Shown: positions 12,496 through 21,245 of the stretch, piece by piece
How the letters are laid out: each line of letters opens with the position of its first letter
Position numbering within the stretch: position 1 is the first letter of the stretch
Assembly (NCBI GenBank): GCA_019316985.1
Contig: CP079215.1
Coordinates: 5,456,001-5,520,000, forward strand
Length of the DNA stretch: 64,000 nt
Direction: 5' to 3'
DNA from: Paraniabella defluvii
Lineage (GTDB): Bacteria > Bacteroidota > Bacteroidia > Chitinophagales > Chitinophagaceae
Program-made: the position numbers and the translations under genes
The notes under the pieces: model-generated
What the model was told of the DNA's origin: nothing
Databases searched by the model: none
What the model saw: the letters and a program-made list of their open reading frames with translations, nothing else

Positions 12496-13028
12496 CTACA
12501 GCCTTCCCCTCATCTGCACTACCCATGCCGCCTCCATCAGGCAGGTTACATGCCAATACACCGGCAGCAGGTTCATCGTATCATCAACGGCAGGCCGGCT
12601 CAAAGCATAGCCAAGGACGCGGTTCAGGTCCTGCTTCCACAGGCTGACTGGTTGGTATTAAAAAAACGACGGAACACGCGGTACAGATTGACCCTGTCTT
12701 TGCGGCCCAGCAGACGCAACTTTAATGGCAACGGTTCATCGGTATTGGGCAATGGCTCCTCTCCCGTTTTATACTGTTGCAGCAAAACTTCTGCCGCCAG
12801 TATTAAGGACTTGATCACCTGGAAGGCGGCCATCAGCACGCCCGGCTCTTCTTTGATGCAGATGCGCGGCTCCCCTGCTGCCTGCAGTGTCCATCGTATA
12901 TATTTACGAAAGCGGCCCGGGGTGGCATAGTCAAAGCTTTCGGACAGCAGCTCCTGCGGGTGGGCGATAATGCGATAGGCCCAGCATTGGGTTTCAAAAA
13001 CATCGGGGTTGGGTGTGGGTGTTTGCAT
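12496..13028 (-). CDS. Hypothetical protein, helical, about 177 residues
   Basis: I do not recognise this protein. It starts MQTPTPNPDVFETQCWAYRI and has a helical central part (GVLMAAFQVIKSLILAAEVL). Past a one-base loss in a CC/CCC run near 12650 it continues as WKQDLNRVLGYALSRPAVDD to a stop at 12496. The span is 533 bases, one short of 178 codons, which fits a single lost base. No signal peptide is visible. It is isolated between a rhomboid gene and the ORF6N gene. Confidence 0.5.
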
Positions 13029-13254
13029 AATACTTGTTTTTCATAGCCCAAAGTTGCGGTGGCTTTAGCCGGTAAACTACTTATTGCCTATGTATTTTAC
13101 GCAACGTATAGCATATTTTACGTATATTTATATCAGCATAATTGCTAATAAATAACCTGGTTTTGAAAAGCAACAATCCATAATGGACAGAACAAGTTGA
13201 GGCCAAAAACTGTGACGGAAAGCCGCTTTTCGATACAAACACTAAACTATACCT

Positions 13255-13798
13255 ATGGCAAAAGCAACCCTGCAAACGCTGGTAGCAGAACAAAAGATAT
13301 TGAACCGCATTTATGTTATTCGCGGGCAAAAGGTGATGCTCGATCGTGACCTGGCAGAGATGTATGGAGTAGAAACAAAACAACTCAAAGGCAGGTCAAC
13401 CGGAATACAGAACGGTTTCCCAAAGACTTTATGTTTACGCTACCGCGAAAAGAATTTGAAAACTTGAGGAGCCAATTTGGCACCTCAAGTTGGGGAGGTA
13501 CCCGTTACATGCCTATGGCGTTTACCGAGCAAGGCGTGGCAATGCTATCTAGCATTTTGAACAGCAAAACTGCTATAGAGGTAAATATTCGTATCATCCG
13601 GGTATTTACCAGGCTTAGAGAATATGCCCTTACCCATAAAGACATTTTACTGCAATTAAGCCAACTGGAAAAAGAAGTAAAAACAATACCCGCGATATTG
13701 ATAATATTTTTGCAGTACTAAAAGAACTGATAGAAAAACAAAGCAAACCCGGCCGGAGAAACATTATTGGGTTTAAAAATTATAATAAGGAACAATGA
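13255..13798 (+). CDS. ORF6N domain DNA-binding protein
   Basis: The KilA-N-related ORF6N domain is clear: ILNRIYVIRGQKVMLDRDLA, then AEMYGVETKQLK, FPKDFMFTLPRKEFENLRSQ, the SSWGGTRYMPMAFTEQGVAM block and VNIRIIRVFTRLRE. The tail NIIGFKNYN resembles the RRIGF ending of the family. Two lost A bases (near 13392 and 13686) explain the breaks, giving about 181 residues. ORF6N proteins are phage- or mobile-element-associated regulators, often carried in multiple chromosomal copies in Bacteroidota. Confidence 0.85.
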
Positions 13799-13816
13799 TA
13801 GCTTCACCCGTTATTT

Positions 13817-14260
13817 ATGAAAATAAAAGACCTGATCCAATCCATTACCGAAAAGCACCATAGCTATGGCATTGATGTAAATCCCCTGCCACTGCGGAAA
13901 TGCTTAGAATGTTTGAGCAACAAACAGGATTCCCTTACCGGCAGATTTTGTTGCCTTCTATACCGTCTGCAATGGTTTTGGTTGCACGGAAGATATCTTT
14001 AACATGATACCACTTCACGAAATCAGAACCTTTCCTTCAGACTATGGGGCTAACTGGTTTACTTTCTCGGAATATATGATCTATTCTGATAGCTGGAGAC
14101 TTCGCTATCTGAACAATGGCCGGTATGAAATATTTAATGGAGCTATCCTGACAAGCCGATGACCCATTCGCCGGAGGAATTCCCCGAACATTTTTTAGCG
14201 GGCGGTGTGTTTGATAAAGGCGGATTGTATGATTGGCAGGAAGAACTGAGGATTGGCTAA
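13817..14260 (+). CDS. SMI1/KNR4 (SUKH) family protein
   Basis: Reading across breaks near 13890 and 14148 gives about 147 residues with SUKH features: LRMFEQQTGFPLPADFVAFY, then TVCNGFG, IFNMIPLHEIRTF, WFTFSEYMIYSDSWRLRY and GGVFDKGGLYDWQEEL. SUKH proteins are mostly immunity proteins of contact-dependent or polymorphic toxins. No toxin gene is visible next to it; the neighbours are ORF6N and a membrane-anchored coiled-coil protein. A role as an orphan immunity gene is an inference. Confidence 0.7.
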
Positions 14261-14397
14261 TTTTAGGCAATACAATTACTCCTTAATTAAATATAATATT
14301 ATCACATTACATCCTTTCTTATAATTTTACAAATCACTTAGAGTAAGTGATCTGTTGTTACTTTGATAGACATATCATTGTTCTTAAATATTTAGGA

Positions 14398-14948
14398 ATG
14401 CCAAATTGGGAAACAATAATTACTTCTATTGCATCTTCTGGCGCTATTGCTGCTGTGATAATTTTTTTGGGAAAGAAAATTCTGGAAAAAGTATTGAATC
14501 GAAGTTCAATAAAAATGAGAATCAGTATAAAGCGGATTTAGAGGAGGCAAAACGAAGAGAAAAACAGTTATTTGACGACAGGTATAAGCTATATAAAATA
14601 TTAAACTCTTTAATTTATAAAGTTAGAAATAATTATAGAGATCTAGCCTGGCAGTTGGAAAATGAAATTCATTTTAGTATCAACAAATCCTTGTATGTAA
14701 GGTACAGCAAATACTATACAACATTGGAAATGTTACTTTTCGAGAACAGATTTATTTTGCCAGACGTTCTATTTCAAGAATTGCACGGTTTGAAACATTG
14801 CTTGGCTCGATCAAATAAAAATTTACTCTTTTTATCTGAAATATATAGTCGTAACCAATACCCAATTATCATTCAAGAAATCAAAACTGAATATTCCCAA
14901 ATTGAAAGTCATTATAATATCATGCAGGAATTATTACGATCTGAATAG
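14398..14948 (+). CDS. Membrane-anchored coiled-coil protein, unknown
   Basis: I chose the start MPNWETIITSIASSGAIAAV because it gives an N-terminal transmembrane helix (SGAIAAVIIFLGKKILEKVL). A base lost near 14497 joins this to a charged helical region (ENQYKADLEEAKRREKQLFD) and a helical C-terminus of about 130 residues. The total is about 183 residues, with the bulk probably cytoplasmic. The family is not recognised. The gene and its flanks are visibly more AT-rich than the surroundings, which suggests recent acquisition. Confidence 0.5.
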
Positions 14949-14977
14949 AAATATAAAAGTAGTTATTATTTACTCGG

Positions 14978-15238
14978 CTACGCTTTGGGAGATTGTATAA
15001 GGCTGGCTGAAATAACACATTGATCTGCCAGACGTACTTGATCAGAATTAATATGATAAAAACCAGGCTTGCATTTCTTCCTCCTGTCTTTTAAGGCGGC
15101 TATACCGGCGTTTAGGCCTTCCTGCCGGGCTATTCTATATACATATCGGCTGCATGTCTCTTTAAACAAGCATCGTCGCCTGCTTTTCTTCGGTATCAGC
15201 CAATATATTCGTATGATAAATAGTAGACAATATCGCAT
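14978..15238 (-). CDS. yidD: YidD-like membrane protein insertion efficiency factor
   Basis: An 86-residue protein with the YidD signature: an N-terminal LLFIIRIYWLIPKKSRRRC segment, then CLFKETCSRYVYRIARQEG with the conserved cysteines, and a C-terminal CKPGFYH block. YidD proteins sit at the inner membrane and assist YidC-dependent insertion. This gene is not beside rnpA or yidC, so it may be an extra copy. Its ATG directly abuts the stop of the upstream gene, so the two are co-transcribed. Confidence 0.65.
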   Translation of the reverse strand: MRYCLLFIIRIYWLIPKKSRRRCLFKETCSRYVYRIARQEGLNAGIAALKDRRKKCKPGFYHINSDQVRLADQCVISASLIQSPKA

Positions 15239-15484
15239 CTAATCTTCTTTAGAAAAAACTACTAACTGGAAAAAACTGGTTGATGTTTTAGCGTTAATAC
15301 CAAAACATCCAGGGTCATTAACTATCGTTTCAAATTTTTCTACCGATTCAAAAGTCCAACCTTGAGAGGCAAAATCGTTAATAAGTACTTCTAGCTTCTG
15401 TGCTACACTTCCGGTTGTTTCTTTGACTGTAATATTGGCTACATAAGGCACTACTTTGTAAATTCTCATAATTATTTTTAACAC
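15239..15484 (-). CDS. Hypothetical DUF4177-like small protein
   Basis: Up to 81 residues; an internal start MRIYKVVPYVANI at 15469 is more likely. The pattern of an N-terminal YKVVPYVA strand, an amphipathic LINDFASQGWTFESVEKFE helix-strand and a final FFQLVVFSK strand resembles DUF4177-type small proteins. It is the first gene of a two-gene unit with the YidD-like gene. No function is known. Confidence 0.5.
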   Translation of the reverse strand: MLKIIMRIYKVVPYVANITVKETTGSVAQKLEVLINDFASQGWTFESVEKFETIVNDPGCFGINAKTSTSFFQLVVFSKED

Positions 15485-15513
15485 AAAGCTATTTGTACGG
15501 AAAAAGTAAAAAG

Positions 15514-15527
15514 TACGGAAATCCGTA
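15514..15527. promoter_or_regulatory. 14-bp palindrome TACGGAAATCCGTA, possible operator
   Basis: A perfect 6+2+6 palindrome, 30 bases upstream of the -7-like box of the MazG gene. A half-site-like TACGG also occurs at 15496. A copy differing at one base lies at 18758-18771, on the other side of the same locus. The placement fits a repressor site, possibly for a regulator of the MazG/S24 operon. Confidence 0.45.
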
Positions 15528-15556
15528 AAGTCATAATATTTCCGCTGAAACTTTTA

Positions 15557-15564
15557 TAGATTTG
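15557..15564 (+). promoter_or_regulatory. -7 promoter box TAGATTTG
   Basis: Matches the Bacteroidota -7 consensus TAnnTTTG exactly and lies 24 bases before the MazG start. A clear -33 TTTG is not visible at the expected distance. Confidence 0.45.
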
Positions 15565-15587
15565 TAATCATCACAAAAAACTACCCA

Positions 15588-15917
15588 TTGCAGGATTTAG
15601 ATTTGATTATAGAACGACTCAAAGCATTCAGGGACGCCCGCGACTGGGAACAATTCCACAATCCCAAAGACCTGGCATTAGCTATTAATGTAGAAGCAGG
15701 CGAACTGCTGGAGCTTTTTCTTTGGAAAGATGCCGATGCTGCCAACCGTGATAAGGTTAAGGAAGAGCTGGCAGATGTGTTGGCTTATGCCTTTTTGCTG
15801 GCGGACAAATATGGTTTCGATGTTAAAGAAATTTTGCTGGAAAAAATTGCAGCCAACGATAAAAAGTACCCGGTGGATAAAGCGAGGGGCAATGCCAAAA
15901 AGTACAATGAACTATGA
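15588..15917 (+). CDS. MazG-like nucleotide pyrophosphohydrolase
   Basis: A 109-residue all-alpha NTP pyrophosphatase. The MazG core is visible: FRDARDWEQFHNPKDLALAI, the metal-binding EAGELLELF (ExxE type) and EELADVLAYAFLLADKYG (the EexxD half). The KYPVDKARGNAKKY tail is typical of the single-domain MazG-like group. The start is a TTG at 15588, as no in-frame ATG exists upstream. Its stop overlaps the ATG of the next gene by 4 bases, so the two are translationally coupled. Confidence 0.85.
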   Translation: MQDLDLIIERLKAFRDARDWEQFHNPKDLALAINVEAGELLELFLWKDADAANRDKVKEELADVLAYAFLLADKYGFDVKEILLEKIAANDKKYPVDKARGNAKKYNEL

Positions 15918-18087
15918 CGAATGCCCCCAGCTCTCAGATCAAACATCTTTCTTTTAATTCAAAAAACCTTAACCAGTTTGAAGCGCTCTCCTACGCCCGG
16001 GAGCTTTGGCCGGTTGTTTACCTGCTAAGTAATAATAGCAATGTTAAAGAGGCTTATGTAGGCGAAACCGCAGACCTGCTGGCACGCATGGAAGCGCATT
16101 TAAAAAGTGATGCAAAAAATAAATTAACTGATGCACATCTGATCTCGAGCGACCAGTTTAATAAATCCGCTACACTTGATATAGAATCTAATTTGATCAA
16201 ATACTTATCGGGCGATGGGCAATACCAGTTATTGAATGGCAATATAGGGCTGGCTAATCATAACTATTATCAAAAGCAATGGTATTGGGAGCTATTTAAA
16301 GATGTCTGGAACCAATTAAGAAAAGAAGGTATAGCAAGACATTCGATAGAATACATCGACAATTCAGACCTTTTAAATACTCCCCTATAAAAGCCTGACC
16401 AAAGAACAAAAGGGTAGCATCATTCGTTTACTAGAAGCTTTACTAAACGGGCCACACAAAATATAATACTGGAAGGTGGCGCAGGTACGGGGAAAACGGT
16501 ATTAGCTGTATTCCTGTTTAAATTATTGAATACACCTATTGCAGATTTTAACTTCACAGAGTTTGGCGAATACGAAGAACAAATATTGAATCTGACCAAA
16601 GCCTTAAAGTATAAATATCCTAATCCTAAAATGGCACTGGTAGTTCCTATGTCCTCCTTCCGGAAAACGCTGAAAAAGTATTCAAAAATATAAAAGGGTT
16701 AAAACCCAATATGGTGGTGGGTCCGGCTGATATAGCCCGTGAGCGGTTTGATATTATCGTTGTAGATGAAGCCCATCGCCTCCGCCGCAGGGTAACCTTA
16801 GGTAGTTATTTTGCGGCTTTTGATACAGCCAGCGCCAACCTGGGTCTCGATAAATATACCCATACAGAACTTGATTGGGTACAACAGCAGGCTGGGAAAA
16901 CCGTATTATTTTATGATAAAAATCAGTCTATAAAACCCTCCGATGTCCGTTGCGAGGATTTTGTACGCCTTAAAAACTTACCTACAACCCGGGTACAGCC
17001 TCTACACTCGCAACTCAGATCAAGGGGCGGCAAGGACTATGTAAAATTTATCCAGCAATTGTTGGGAAGCCAGTTAAAAGATACCAATGCAGTTTTCAAG
17101 TCTTCTAAGTATGATCTGATTCTGTTTGAATCATTGGAGGAGATGGTCAATCATATCAAACTAAAGGATGAAAAGCTAGGCCTGTCCCGATTGGTAGCGG
17201 GTTATTCCTGGCCCTGGATTTCCAAAACTAACCCCACCTTAAAAGATATACAGATTGAAAATATCCAACTGCAATGGAACAGCACCAACGAAGATTGGGT
17301 AAATTCAGCTAACGCCATAAATGAAGTGGGATGTATTCATACTACCCAGGGCTACGACCTCAACTATGCAGGTATCATCTTCGGCAAAGAAATTTCTTAC
17401 GACGAAGAAAAGGATGAGATCATTGTACTAAGCCAAAACTATCACGATAACGGCAGAACAGGCGTTAAAGATGCAGCAGAACTAAAAGACTTCATCCTAA
17501 ATATTTACCAAACGCTGATGTTGCGGGCTATACAGGGCACTTATGTGTATGTATGCGACGAAAAGCTACGCAGGTATTTCGCCCGCCACCTGCAAAACTT
17601 CCATCAGCCTCAAAGTGCTCCAGAACAATCGATAGGTGATGAAAATTTGTTAAGGGTGCCTCTGTACAGTCTGCGTGCGGCAGCCGGGACATTCAGTGCT
17701 GAACAGCATCCGGAAGACGTAGATACCGTAGCAATACCTGATAAATACAAAACCATTAATGGCTTATTTGCCTGCACGGTAACCGGGGAATCGATGAACA
17801 AGGTCATTCCCAATGGCTCTGTCTGCCTTTTTAGCCGTTATACAGGTGGTTCCAGAAACGGTAAGATTGTTTTAGTAGAACTAACAGACAGACAGGATCC
17901 GGAATCAGGTTCAACCTATACTGTAAAGGAATATCGTAGTACCAAAACCATCAATGAAGAAGGCTGGGAACATGAATCTATTACCCTAAAGCCTTTAACC
18001 AATGCCGATGGCTATAAAGATATCCAGTTGTCAGGCTCGGAGTTGTATCATTTGAAGGTTATTGGTGTGTTTGAGCAGGTGTTGTAA
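15914..18087 (+). CDS. GIY-YIG nuclease / DUF2075 helicase-like ATPase / S24 peptidase fusion
   Basis: About 724 residues in three parts. Residues 35-65 have the GIY-YIG pattern (VVYLL, then AYVGETADLLARM). Residues 180-555 are a DUF2075 P-loop domain: Walker A GGAGTGKT (188-195), IIVVDEAHRL with DEAH at 285-288, and HTTQGYDLNYAGIIFG. Residues 580-724 are a LexA/S24-type peptidase with an Ala-Gly cleavage site in SLRAAAGTFS, nucleophile Ser627 in TGESMNK and general base Lys672 in YTVKEY. There is no helix-turn-helix. Three frame breaks (near 16385, 16448, 16675) are C or A run errors and all domain motifs survive. It is coupled to MazG by a 4-base overlap. A phage-defence or DNA-damage role is inferred; the S24 part may autocleave. 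Confidence 0.8.
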
Positions 18088-18689
18088 AATATATTACTCC
18101 TCTCCTCGTTAAATATTCTCTGCTATATTTTTTCTGCATTTTTAATTCTTCTATTTTATTCCTGGCTTCGTTAAATGGTACTTCGATGTCATCTCCACTT
18201 TTGAGGAAAATAGTATTATCCGATCCATACTTTTCCAACTTTATACACCATGTTACCTTTTCATTGCTTATAAAATAGGCAACTTCAAACCCATCTTCTG
18301 TTATAAATCTATTTTCCAAATATTCGGGCTTAGTGGCCATATCTTTATCGACCTCAGATTTAAGAACTTTCAATGCCTTTATCACCTCTAATAAATCTGT
18401 ATATTCTATAGAAGCTGCCTTTTCACCATAAGTGCCCCCTTTACGATTTGGTAAAAGTAGCCCGATACTGAGCCACTCATAACCTTCCTCACTCTGGTTG
18501 TAGCGCCGCCATATGGTGTTTTAATATTAGACAATTTGATGTCGATGAATTTAGTAATTACCCCGTTTTCGACACAAAGACATCCATTTTTGTTTTGGCT
18601 GCATCGGCCTCTTTCTTAACCTCTTGCGAATAGGATAAACACCCTAATAGTAACAGTGCAAAAAGGAACATCCATTTTCTTGTCATCAT
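18059..18689 (-). CDS. Hypothetical exported protein or lipoprotein, about 210 residues
   Basis: The start MMTRKWMFLFALLLLGCLSY is a signal peptide with a possible lipobox (LLGC). After two frame breaks (near 18560 and 18505) the protein continues as EEGYEWLSIGLLLPNRKGG, then ALKVLKSEVDKDM, EDGFEVAYFISNEKVTWCIK and a lysine-rich C-terminus. The family is not recognised. It converges on the S24 fusion gene and its 3' end overlaps that gene by 29 bases. Confidence 0.5.
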
Positions 18690-18757
18690 ATTTGTTTGTT
18701 TTTAAATTCGTTTTAATATTTCTCACGCGAACCTATAAAAGCTAAATGATCCAATAC

Positions 18758-18771
18758 TACGGAAAACCGTA
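18758..18771. promoter_or_regulatory. 14-bp palindrome TACGGAAAACCGTA, possible operator
   Basis: Arms TACGG/CCGTA around AAAA. It differs at one position from the palindrome at 15514-15527. It lies between the divergent starts of the exported protein (18689) and the small basic protein (18836), where it could control either. Confidence 0.4.
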
Positions 18772-18835
18772 AGGATATTACTTGCACCGCTAGTAAATTC
18801 GTGATGATTTAGTTATAAAATTTAAAAATATCATC

Positions 18836-19026
18836 ATGAAAAGTATTGTTGCTATCAAACCCGGCCCTAAACCAAAAAAAAAAAAGACAATGGAACACCG
18901 GATAAAAGAAGAAGGGTAAACCCGGAAAACAAACCTAAACATCCCGACTTAAAGCCTCATGATCATAAACCCGGCGATCAAAAAAAAAGAATAACTAAGG
19001 TGAACAGCAAGCTGGTGAGCATATAG
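18836..19026 (+). CDS. Small basic Pro/Lys-rich protein
   Basis: ATG at 18836, stop at 19024-19026; the 191 bases are one short of 64 codons, and a 12-base A run is the obvious place for the lost base. The peptide starts MKSIVAIKPGPKPKKKK and continues DNGTPDKRRRVNPENKPKHP, then KPHDHKPGDQKK. It is strongly positively charged, with repeated P-x-K/KPG units and no predicted fold. It could bind nucleic acid. No family is recognised. Confidence 0.4.
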
Positions 19027-19040
19027 AATTATATTTACAC

Positions 19041-19954
19041 ATGCTTAACTGGCTACTGCCCGATCCTTATAAAGAACAAAAGCAACAGCTGCGCCTGGCA
19101 TTTCCCAAAGTGCTGGAGCCGGAGGTAGATGCGGTGCTGCAGCTATTATTTGAGAAAAAGCAAGCAAAATATAAGGATGGAAAAACTCACCCCGTTCAAG
19201 GCCTTGTACATTCAGATACTATAGCCGTACAGGTTTCAGGGGAAAGTCTTGGCATTCCTTACCGTGTGTATTTCAATGAACCTGATACAGAACAGCTGGC
19301 TTCGCTCACTGAAGTGCAACAACTCGTCCTGCATTGTATCTACCTCAGGCATCACAATGGTTTTGTAAGGCAACAACACCTGGAATTGTTGGGTACCCGC
19401 GACGAATTTTGGATAATACCTTTTACGTTTCAGCTATTGGGTGAATATATACCAGAGATCATGGAAGTCATTTTAAAGCAATTGAGTGCCCCTTGATTGA
19501 AAGGTACCATCAATTCGCTGAGGAAAACCCAAGCTACTACCAGAAGACAGAAAGCCGTATGATCAATTATTGGAGCATTTATTACAAACGGAGATATCCG
19601 AGACTGCGTTCTTATCCTGGTTATCGTATTTTTCAACGTTTAAAATCGAAAGATACAGGTATCCGGTTTGTTGAAATAGTTGAAATAGGTATTAATAACC
19701 AGGGACATTTTTTTATACGGCCCAACGATATATCTTTTGAAACAATCAACACTATTGCACGGCCATTATATTGGCACACGGAAAGTAAAATGCTTTATGT
19801 ACCGGAACCTGGTCCCTGGCCGCCATTGGGCTGGTTCAGGTATATAATTAAAATGTGTAAACGAGGATATCACTGCCACTTAGAGCTGAGTGAAACTACG
19901 GTTTGGGTTAATATTCCTGATGAATTAAAACAACAAATGCTACTGGATAATTAA
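19041..19954 (+). CDS. Hypothetical protein, about 304 residues
   Basis: Two abutting open frames (19041-19496 and 19493-19954) meet at a CCCC run. Adding one C gives a continuous protein (LKQLSAPLIERYHQFAEENP), so I treat it as one gene. The N-terminal half starts MLNWLLPDPYKEQKQQLRLA, and the C-terminal half has RPNDISFETINTIARPLYW and a proline-rich PEPGPWPPLGWFR segment. No signal peptide or membrane helix is visible. The function is unknown. It starts 14 bases after the small basic protein and may share its transcript. Confidence 0.5.
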
Positions 19955-19970
19955 AGGGAATTGCTCAAAA

Positions 19971-20010
19971 GGTTCGTTGGTGAGAACGCCAACGAAGGAG
20001 GAAGCCCTTA
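19971..20010 (+). repeat. Hairpin repeat copy TTCGTTGGTG...CACCAACGAAGG (variant)
   Basis: Reads GGTTCGTTGGTGAGAACGCC then AACGAAGGAGGAAGCCCTTA. It is the hairpin half of the composite repeat found at 20766, 22497, 24221, 24377 and 24533, here without the REP half. Confidence 0.65.
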
Positions 20011-20012
20011 CT

Positions 20013-20620
20013 TTATTCATCAGTAAGCCGGTACCAGCCCTCCTGTACTTTACGGTTTTTACCGGGATGTTGGGCCACCCGTTGGTCCATCTGGCTTATT
20101 TCGGCTACATCTTCCGAATATACAAAAGACCGGGAACCTCCTTCAGGCATTCCCTGAATGTCCAGAATGCCACCGTTAGTGCATTATTATTCTCGTTGCG
20201 GTAAATTTCGATTTCGTTGCCCCGTCAGAAACAGGCGGTAAAGCAAACGGCAGTTTACAAAGGCTGCTGCTCCCCTCCTGGTTGGGTTTTAATTGTCCTT
20301 TTTTAACCTGTTGTACAATCTCGCTTCTTTTATTATATAAAATCACCCAATCGAGCCGCTCTATTACATTTTGTACGATCCAGGAGCAGTGGTTAGAAAA
20401 AGCAGCAGCATAAAACTGAGCAGCTGCCCTATCCTGAGCCCGGCTACAGCAGGTATTTCCTTTACTAGTTTAACCAGCTGTAGGATCACAAGAACGAAGA
20501 ACAACGGTGTCAATATTACCAAACCCATCATATTCGTCAACAAATCACCAAAAAAATACAGCACCAGCTGCAGCAGGCACCATCCTATCCAGACTGCTAT
20601 TAAACCTTTCTTTTTTTCAT
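20013..20620 (-). CDS. Two-helix membrane protein with C-terminal soluble domain
   Basis: I place the start at ATG 20620, where a 7-A run is one base short, giving MKKKKGLIAVWIGWCLLQLV; the uncorrected frame would need a GTG at 20627. Three transmembrane segments follow (LLQLVLYFFGDLL, MGLVILTPLFFVLVILQLVK, LLSFMLLLFLTTA). After frame breaks the soluble part reads SWIVQNVIERLDWVILYNKR, NEIEIYRNENNNALTVAFWT and EDVAEISQMDQRVAQHPGKN to a stop at 20013. About 202 residues. No family is recognised. The ATG overlaps the stop of an upstream small ORF (ATGA). Confidence 0.5.
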
Positions 20621-20756
20621 AGATCACTTAATTTACTATTGGCAATAACCACTGCAAGATACATAAAGCCTGTAAGCTGCAGTAACCAGCCCGGGGCCGC
20701 AGCCTTTTCGCCCCTGTTGATGTTTTTCTTACCAACAGGCTAAGCCCAATAAGCAT
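20617..20756 (-). CDS. Possible small membrane protein whose start lies in a repeat
   Basis: From MLIGLSLLVRKTSTG at 20756, one base loss in the GC-rich run leads to AAAPGWLLQLTGFMYLAVVI and ANSKLSDL, with an ATGA overlap to the next gene. That overlap supports translation of the 3' part. The 5' part is repeat sequence also present at 24330 and 24486, so the original N-terminus may have been replaced. Confidence 0.3.
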
Positions 20757-20920
20757 CAACTCAGCAGGTTCGTTGGTGAAAACACCAACGAAGGCCCGCA
20801 AAACACCAACGAAGGAGGAAGTCCTTTCATCGTCATCCCGGCTAAGTGGAGTGCAACGGAACGCACGGAGGGATCTGCTGCTACGAAGAGAGACCCTGTT
20901 GATGTTTTTCTCACATCGTA
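20719..20920 (+). repeat. Composite hairpin plus REP element
   Basis: Order: GTTGATGTTTTTCTTACCAA, then AGGCTAAGCCCAATAAGCAT, then the perfect hairpin TTCGTTGGTG-AAAA-CACCAACGAA (20769-20792). A partial duplicate CACCAACGAAGG follows, then the REP half CGTCATCCCGGCTAAGTGGA ... CGGAGGGATCTGCTG. The same modules recur in the same order at 22352-22527 and 24221-24560. The remaining stretch 20921-21245 holds no clear gene. Confidence 0.7.
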
Positions 20921-21245
20921 TTAAAGCAGTGGAAACATATCGCCCCAATAGCCTCAACATCACCCACATTTATCAAAACTTTATTAATCATTGCGTAAAA
21001 CACATTAATTTATTGTCGTATATTTATGGTGTGCCAAATAGTAACTTATGAACCCGCAGTTAACCCTGAGCCTGGACAACAGGCTACCCTATTTTATTAA
21101 CAGGCATCCTGATAACACTTGAAAGTGTTTACAACTCCGGTGTTAACAAAATCAGCAGAGAGTAGAAGCAGGTGATTATTTTCACTAATAAAATGCCCAC
21201 TGGTTACAACCTTAGGTTATTGGCAAAGCTTTTAAAAAGCAGGCT

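Noticed and set aside
12370-12930. Long plus-strand ORF opposite the hypothetical gene
   Set aside because: Low-complexity, proline- and arginine-rich shadow frame; the minus-strand frame continues better past the break.
19493-19954. Separate gene with a TTG start
   Set aside because: One missing C in a CCCC run joins it to the upstream frame into one protein.
20773-21051. Coding gene on the plus strand
   Set aside because: It lies across the composite repeat and its peptide is a translation of repeat arms.
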